A DNA stretch of 64,000 bases, from positions 1-64,000 of the forward strand of contig CBCPKK010000010.1 in assembly GCA_965119215.1 (NCBI GenBank). Reading direction: 5' to 3'. The notes below the pieces were generated by a model. It did not search any database, was not told the origin of the DNA, and worked only from the letters and a program-made list of their open reading frames with translations. The position numbers were made by a program, and so were the translations under genes. Positions 63,251 through 64,000 of this stretch are shown here, one piece after another. Within the stretch, counting starts at the first letter, position 1. Each line of letters opens with the position of its first letter. This DNA comes from Buttiauxella sp965119215. GTDB lineage: Bacteria > Pseudomonadota > Gammaproteobacteria > Enterobacterales > Enterobacteriaceae.

Positions 63251-63604
63251 ATGCGCATTAAAGTTTCAGCAGGAATGGCTGTAGCAGCGCTGCTGCTGGC
63301 AGGATGTAGCACCAGCAACGGTCTTTCTGCTGGTGGGCAAGGCGTCCGTTTTGTTGAAGACAAGCCAGGCACCGAATGCCAACTGCTAGGAAACGCAACC
63401 GGTGAGCAAAGTAACTGGTTCTCGGGTCAGCAGGGCAGTGAAGGCGGTTCTATGCGTGGTGCAGCAAATGCTCTGCGTAATAACGCAGCGGCAATGGGTG
63501 GCAACGTGCTGTACGGCGTGAGCAGCCCGACTCAAAACTTGCTGTCGAGCTTTGCTCCGACTGCCAGCACAATGACTGGCCAGGTTTATAAGTGTCCGAA
63601 CTGA
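63251..63604 (+). CDS. yjeI: DUF4156 lipoprotein YjeI
   Basis: A 117-aa lipoprotein with the lipobox LLLAGC (Cys at about residue 19) and Gly/Asn/Ala-rich mature part containing two further Cys (GTECQLL and YKCPN). It matches E. coli YjeI in length and location. The start at 63251 follows GGGGAAC; the 34-codon upstream extension overlaps the groL terminator. The function is unknown. Confidence 0.93.
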   Translation: MRIKVSAGMAVAALLLAGCSTSNGLSAGGQGVRFVEDKPGTECQLLGNATGEQSNWFSGQQGSEGGSMRGAANALRNNAAAMGGNVLYGVSSPTQNLLSSFAPTASTMTGQVYKCPN

Positions 63605-63611
63605 TTTGTTG

Positions 63612-63650
63612 ATTTGCGGCGGGAGGCGCTTCGCTTACCCGCCAAATTTT
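63612..63650. terminator. Convergent hairpin between yjeI and epmB
   Basis: GGCGGG and CCCGCC pair around AGGCGCTTCGCTTA (inner GCG-CTTCGC), with AAATTTTCTT on one side and weak T bases on the other. It is placed between the ends of two convergent genes. Confidence 0.55.
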
Positions 63651-63651
63651 C

Positions 63652-64000
63652 TTATGATTGTCGTAACTGCAAATCCAACGGCGTTTTACTTGGTTCACCG
63701 CCAATCTCGCGTGCCAGCTTCGGCACCATATAACCTGAAACTAACGTCAGCAGTTCACGCATAATCATTCTGGCTTCATCGTCACTCACCATGAAATGCG
63801 CCGCGCCCTGAACTTTATCCAGCACATGCAGGTAATACGGCATCACGCCCGCATCAAACAGCGCATTGCTTAGGTCAGCGAGAGTCTGCGCGTTGTCGTT
63901 CACATCACGCAGCAGCACGCTTTGATTGAGTAATGTGACGCCCGCCTGACGTAAATTCTGCATGGCTGCCCTGAACTCATCGCCAATTTCGTTGGCATGG
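63652..64000 (-). CDS. epmB: EF-P beta-lysylation protein EpmB (partial, C-terminal part)
   Basis: The last 115 residues of a protein whose start lies beyond the right edge. It includes LLNQSVLLRDVNDN, PYYLHVLDKVQGAAHFMV, signatures of the lysine 2,3-aminomutase-like radical SAM protein EpmB (YjeK). EpmB makes beta-lysine for attachment to elongation factor P. The radical SAM CxxxCxxC motif would be outside the window. It is convergent with yjeI, as in E. coli apart from the absent yjeJ. Confidence 0.93.
   Translation of the reverse strand, partial: HANEIGDEFRAAMQNLRQAGVTLLNQSVLLRDVNDNAQTLADLSNALFDAGVMPYYLHVLDKVQGAAHFMVSDDEARMIMRELLTLVSGYMVPKLAREIGGEPSKTPLDLQLRQS

Overview
The window comes from a member of the Enterobacteriaceae. 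Two blocks keep the Escherichia coli gene order. At 3003-21069 lies the C-P lyase locus: yjdP, phnP-phnC (complete), yjdN, yjdM, crfC and yjcZ. At 53078-64000 lies pheU(tRNA-Phe), yjdC, dsbD, dcuA, aspA, fxsA, groS, groL, yjeI and epmB. Between and inside these blocks the content differs from E. coli K-12, so this is a related genus. Buttiauxella or Kluyvera would fit, but the sequence alone does not settle it.

Layout. 1-2378: the N-terminal part of a very large secreted or surface protein (LEPR-type motif plus DUF4347, then repeats), running off the left edge. 2902-4194: a tiny Cys-rich ORF, yjdP and an unknown 203-aa gene. 4178-14972: the 14-gene phosphonate operon phnC-phnP on the minus strand with a candidate Pho box. 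15163-17451: a DUF2235 alpha/beta hydrolase, yjdN and yjdM. 17813-21069: crfC-yjcZ. 21402-24442: a beta-glucoside PTS operon (EIIB, GH1 phospho-beta-glucosidase, EIIC; no EIIA). 24488-26326: a LysR/SDR divergent pair.

26498-35633 is a compact acid-fitness cluster: evgA-evgS, yfdX, hdeD, a hdeB-like gene, gadB and gadC. In E. coli K-12 these genes lie at separate loci. EvgS here has no room for the cytoplasmic PAS domain. A TACA-N2-TGTCA motif recurs before evgA and, twice at 20-bp spacing, between yfdX and hdeD. It is a good candidate for the EvgA site linking the cluster.

35756-45410 is mixed: two EamA exporters, a PAS-GGDEF cyclase, yiaW-yiaV, an IprA/YaiV-like regulator, an OmpA paralogue and a YfaZ protein, a small membrane protein, a gene remnant, a lipoprotein and yghU. 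45604-49754 is a catabolic operon: 3-dehydroshikimate dehydratase QuiC, an MFS transporter and an AroE-like dehydrogenase with an altered substrate pocket. 49907-50328 is a cspA-type cold-shock gene with its long cold-box leader.

50925-53153 is a small island next to tRNA-Phe. It is bounded by an intact tRNA-Phe gene and a decayed copy of that gene's 3' end plus terminator. It carries a DUF6232-like membrane protein and a PD-(D/E)XK nuclease-like protein but no integrase. Two families of palindromic intergenic repeats occur: three C/G-rich two-hairpin elements and two or three GGATGTCGCTAA-type REP-like elements.
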